A DNA stretch of 64,000 bases from Maylandia zebra (taxonomy: Eukaryota; Chordata; Actinopteri; Cichliformes; Cichlidae), in contig NC_135172.1 in assembly GCF_041146795.1 (NCBI RefSeq), positions 36,441,623 through 36,505,622 on the forward strand, read 5' to 3'. How positions within the stretch are numbered: the first letter of the stretch is position 1; each line of letters starts with the position of its first letter. Under the pieces are notes generated by a model. It had not been told where the DNA came from and did no database searches. It worked only from the letters and a program-made list of their open reading frames with translations. Shown here in pieces: positions 60,286 to 64,000 of the stretch. A program made the position numbers and the translations under genes.

Positions 60286-61280
60286 GTTTGACTGGAATAA
60301 GATTACCTTTTTTATGGCTTTACCTGTAGGGGGCAGTGTAATGCTATAGGATAATATAACAGACAAGAACTGTAACTCCTCATCCTTTAAGTGTTACAGT
60401 ACAAAACTCCTATTATATCAGTTCTGGATCACAAGAAGTAGACTCAGAAAATCAATAAGTCTGAGTCTGACTTCTCTCATTACTCCCCTTCACCCGAGCA
60501 GTACGTGTTATAAAGTGCCTTAGGGCACATTAGAGAACAGCCTGCACAAGTTGATGTTTTGGGAAGCGAGGTTAAACGGCTTAAATCACAGCAGAGCTGC
60601 CTAAAAGGAATATGTTTCAACTGAAATCCTATTGTTTTAGTGTGAAAAGGAAGCTTACACATGAATAACAAATGTGCTCTGCGCTGTCTTGAGAACTTCG
60701 CCCCACCCTGTCTTTGTACACAGCATCAGACAAAGCCGGAGCACTGGACAGTTTTTAAGCATTAACTGATGGAAAAACAAGCTAAATTGATCACAGTTCG
60801 TATTTTTTGACTAGCCTTTGCCAACTAATAATAAACAAACCACATTATTGATCAGGTTTATGACCTCACATCTGGCATTTTGACCTGCAGTAGAGGAAAC
60901 ATCAGGGGGAACAGATCGCATTAACCATGCCTCTTCAACCTCTAAGGTGCAGCACTTGCAAGGCTTGGGTTAATTGCCTGTTGGTGTGCTGGCATGGCTT
61001 ACAGGAACACTAAAATTAACTGAATGCACTATTTTTATGAGTTATTCATGTAGCTTTCTACATCACCCATTTGTTTAGTATTCTGGCATGTGTTTGGTTT
61101 TTCTCAGAAAATTCTCAGACACAATTTACCATATTTGCACAAAAGTCTGGACTAAGTTATCAGCTAACACCAACAAGATTGCTTAGCAAGCTGCTAACCA
61201 TGAAAATTAGTGCAATTAGCAGATGACTAAAATACAAAAATGGAGCATAAACGCCTTGGACCGCACAGCGAGATATATTA
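60286..61280. other. Intergenic DNA downstream of nomo
   Basis: No gene, RNA or complete mobile element was seen. Frames are short and without motifs. Confidence 0.5.
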
Positions 61281-62181
61281 CGGTGCTGCGCAAAATTCTT
61301 CAGCCAACACAAAGCCAAAAAACTCCCAAAACCTTGAAAATCAGTATTTGGTATGAAAACGTTCTCAGTAAAGACCCTGCACTGCCTCAGTTATGCTGAG
61401 TTCTGCACTTTGGGAAGGCCAATCCATGACTGATAGTGTTCTCAGTGTGTTTGTCTGTCCAGGTATGCTTTTACTATATTGACAGTGATGTTACATCAGT
61501 TTTGAGATCACCACCACTGGCTGAAAACGCCGGCCCCAAACCATGGTTTTTTTTGTGTAATTGGCATTCCTCAGCCTCATGTCCCTGGTTTCCGTCCTGA
61601 AGAATAGCTGCTTGACAGACACCCTTCCACTGAGACCATTTCTGATGAGGCTTCAGCAAACACATACATCAACTGAAAGGTTTTTTTTTTTTTTTTAGGG
61701 TTGTGACTTTTTCTCTTGTCCTTCCCCTTTTGTTGAGTTTCCTCAGATTTTTTAAGAACACATTGCACACAAAATATGCCAAGTTTTTGCTAATAGCTCT
61801 TTGAGTCAAAAATACTATTTTAGACCTGTCGAACTGTCGTCTCTGGCTATGACTAAAGACGTGGAACCAAATTATGTTGTTTGTTTGTTTTTGCTTAAAA
61901 TCTCAAAATGCCTTAAGATATGATTAAAAATGAGTTCTTTACTAAGTCATCTGTTATGTGTAGGCAACATGCTGGTTCATCCCTTGAGTTAGGTGCCTTT
62001 TAAGTGTTAAATGGCTTGCCAAACACAAACACCACTGAAAATGGTCATGTACAAGGACTGGACTGAAAGATTGAGAAAACAGTCAATTTCCAAAGAAAAC
62101 CTTCAAACGACCACAAGTCTAGCTCCTTGGAAGCAAAATATAAGGAAATGAGAGGTAATGGAAGACTTTTGCACAATACTG
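61281..62181 (-). mobile_element. Tc1/mariner-type relic with TA flanks (901 bp)
   Basis: The left end CGGTGCTGCGCAAAATTCTT and right end (reverse complement) CAGTATTGTGCAAAAGTCTT are related inverted repeats, with TA on both sides (61279-61280, 62182-62183). Minus-strand pieces such as ETRDMRLRNANYTKK are in the style of a transposase but broken by shifts and a 16-base T run. It is defective. Confidence 0.65.
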
Positions 62182-64000
62182 TATGTCTTCATTTAAAAAA
62201 AGCTCCTAATAGTACAAACATTGTCAAGACCAGTTCATTGACTCCAATTAGCAAAGGTAAAACCTGATGGACAGTATTCAGCTACAGCTGCCACTGCTGA
62301 GATGCCTGTCAATCAAAGCAAACATGCTATATAGATGAACTATAAAAAAAAATAAAGTTCATTATGCAGTTCACTATCCAGAGACCAAAACCTGTTTTTG
62401 TCCCAGGCTATTAACATGCTTTTTAATAACATAATTTTGGGCATTTTAACACAGGAGTCTGTAGGGATGTACTCGCCTTTGGGCCAGCCTCTAGTGGCTA
62501 CTGAACACTTCTGATTGGCTTTGCTGTTTAGCCCTGGAGGATGCTAACAGAGTCAAATTAATGAGGTTTTATGAAGCTTAATTAATCACATAAATGGCAG
62601 TAACAATGGCTACAGCATGCATTATATAACATAGTGTATATGGGTAAGCTGGAAGGCATTTATTCAAAAGTTAGCCTAAAAGAACCTTTATACAGGTAGA
62701 ATGCATAGTTGATGACAAGCAAAATTACTTTTCTGCCCTTTTCCTCTTCATCAGTTTGTGCTTTAAATAGAGAGCTTTTTGACCATCATTATTATTATTA
62801 TTTTTTTTTTTATATCTGTGACAGTTGTTAGGCTGTCTCCTCTCCCACCTACACACTGTACATGTGACAACAACGCTTATGTGAATCCTGGATGGACTAC
62901 CTCCTTTTGCTCCATCCATTTCATTGAAAAGGAGTGCCGGTGTCTTGTCACTCAATGCACAACGTTCTGACAGCAGCTGAGACGCCATACTGGGGCTCCT
63001 CTGCTGGCATTTTGAATTGATGAGATTGAGATGCAGCCAATTAGTGTGAGCCACTCAGCTCAGCGTCTGTCTGCAACAACCTGGGGAATAAAAGCTGCAA
63101 CAACAACACACACCGGTGTCATCAGTTTAATCACATAACATTGTCACTCAACTTCAATACACATGGCAGTCTTCTATAGACATGAGTTACTATTACTTCT
63201 ATATATTTCTTGAGAAAATTGTTTTTCCCTCAGGTACCTCTGCAAGCAGGGATCCTTATCTTACAGTCTGCTGACATTCTAGTGTGATTTTATGGGTCGT
63301 TCCATTGCATATATCACACGCTGTCATTGCTTATGCTTAGAAAACACTGCCTGTGCATCTTAAACAGTGTTATTGCAGCTCCCGGTTGTATTTCAGTGAC
63401 CCATGAGGTCTTATACTAATGACAACAGCAGACTGTGGAGTAGTGTGAACTTTATAAACCAGATGATCTGTAAATTCCCACAGTTAAACAGCTCCATTCT
63501 TATTATAGAAAACCTTTTTTCCAATGAGGTTTTCGTTCTTACAGCAAGTGAATTTATACAAATTTCCTGGGCCTTCGCCTGCATATTTGCATCACGCTGT
63601 CACTTAACATAACTCTCTCCATTCATGTCGTCCCACACTGCAGTGGCTCACTGCCCAGCCTGAGTCACCTATACCAGTCATAGTGCATTGGCCAGGACAC
63701 AAGTCATCGTAGAGCAGTGGAGGGAGAGCGGCGCAGCACACCGTCTGTGGCACATTAATACCAGACGTTTGATGAGAAGGCCAGAGAGAGGGGGCACGGG
63801 GGTGGGGGGAAATTAAATATTCATTAGGAATGATGACAAGACGGGCAGCGGTGGGGATGATGTGTAATAGTATCTACTGGCTGCTTTTTGTGGGAGCTGA
63901 AGCCTGTATGTGTGTGTGTGTGTGAGCCTAGATGCAAACCAGGCCGACTCTAAGTGCCAGTCTCTATCTGTACAAAGAGGTGTGTCATGTCACCCTTTTA
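62182..64000. other. Intergenic DNA to window end
   Basis: Mixed AT-rich sequence with a T-run near 62803, a short (TG)n at about 63908-63924, and a somewhat GC-rich stretch at 63620-63800. I see no exon with convincing splice sites and coding similarity. The 62725-63054 minus frame and the 63403-63612 frame are not supported. Confidence 0.5.

Noticed and set aside
62725-63054. 109-aa minus frame near the window end
   Set aside because: It crosses an A/T-rich simple run, and has no splice context, domain or codon signal.

Overview
The window is nuclear DNA of a ray-finned fish, probably a percomorph. The genes have many small GT-AG introns, the proteins are vertebrate orthologues, and the repeats are of teleost type: tRNA-derived SINEs, Tc1-like elements, hAT and pogo-type elements, Penelope-like and LINE fragments. 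A cichlid is possible from the SINE type, but I cannot prove a species.

Layout. (1) 79-5217 (+): the last 13 coding exons of sec23b (COPII coat); the 5' part lies outside the window. (2) About 5.5-14.5 kb: gene-free DNA filled with nested, decayed transposons. (3) 15048-19108 (+): gsg1l, complete in five coding exons (298 aa). (4) 20967-32026 (-): tmc5, 20 coding exons assembled in frame (975 aa), tail-to-tail with gsg1l. Its last exon encodes an unusual six-fold repeat. (5) 33500-44282 (+): tmc7, 16 coding exons (750 aa), head-to-head with tmc5. Its introns hold a complete Tc1-like transposon with an open 340-aa transposase and a pogo-type element. (6) 45639-58600 (+): nomo, 31 coding exons (1221 aa), same orientation as tmc7. 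(7) 58.6-64 kb: nomo 3' UTR followed by repeat-bearing intergenic DNA with no supported gene.

All exon models were made by hand from splice sites and reading phase. For gsg1l, tmc5, tmc7 and nomo the summed coding lengths are divisible by three and uninterrupted. GSG1L, TMC5, TMC7 and NOMO are all on human chromosome 16p, so much of the window looks like a conserved block; sec23b (human chromosome 20) is the outsider.

Functionally the genes are not an operon. sec23b and nomo act in the early secretory pathway, gsg1l is an AMPA-receptor auxiliary protein, and tmc5/tmc7 are TMC membrane proteins. I found no wholly new system. The most unusual items are the tmc5 tail repeat, a possible upstream tmc5 exon inside tmc7 intron 1, the apparently intact Tc1 copy, a 2.5-kb foldback structure in a tmc5 intron, and several insertion junctions that record how the repeats arrived.
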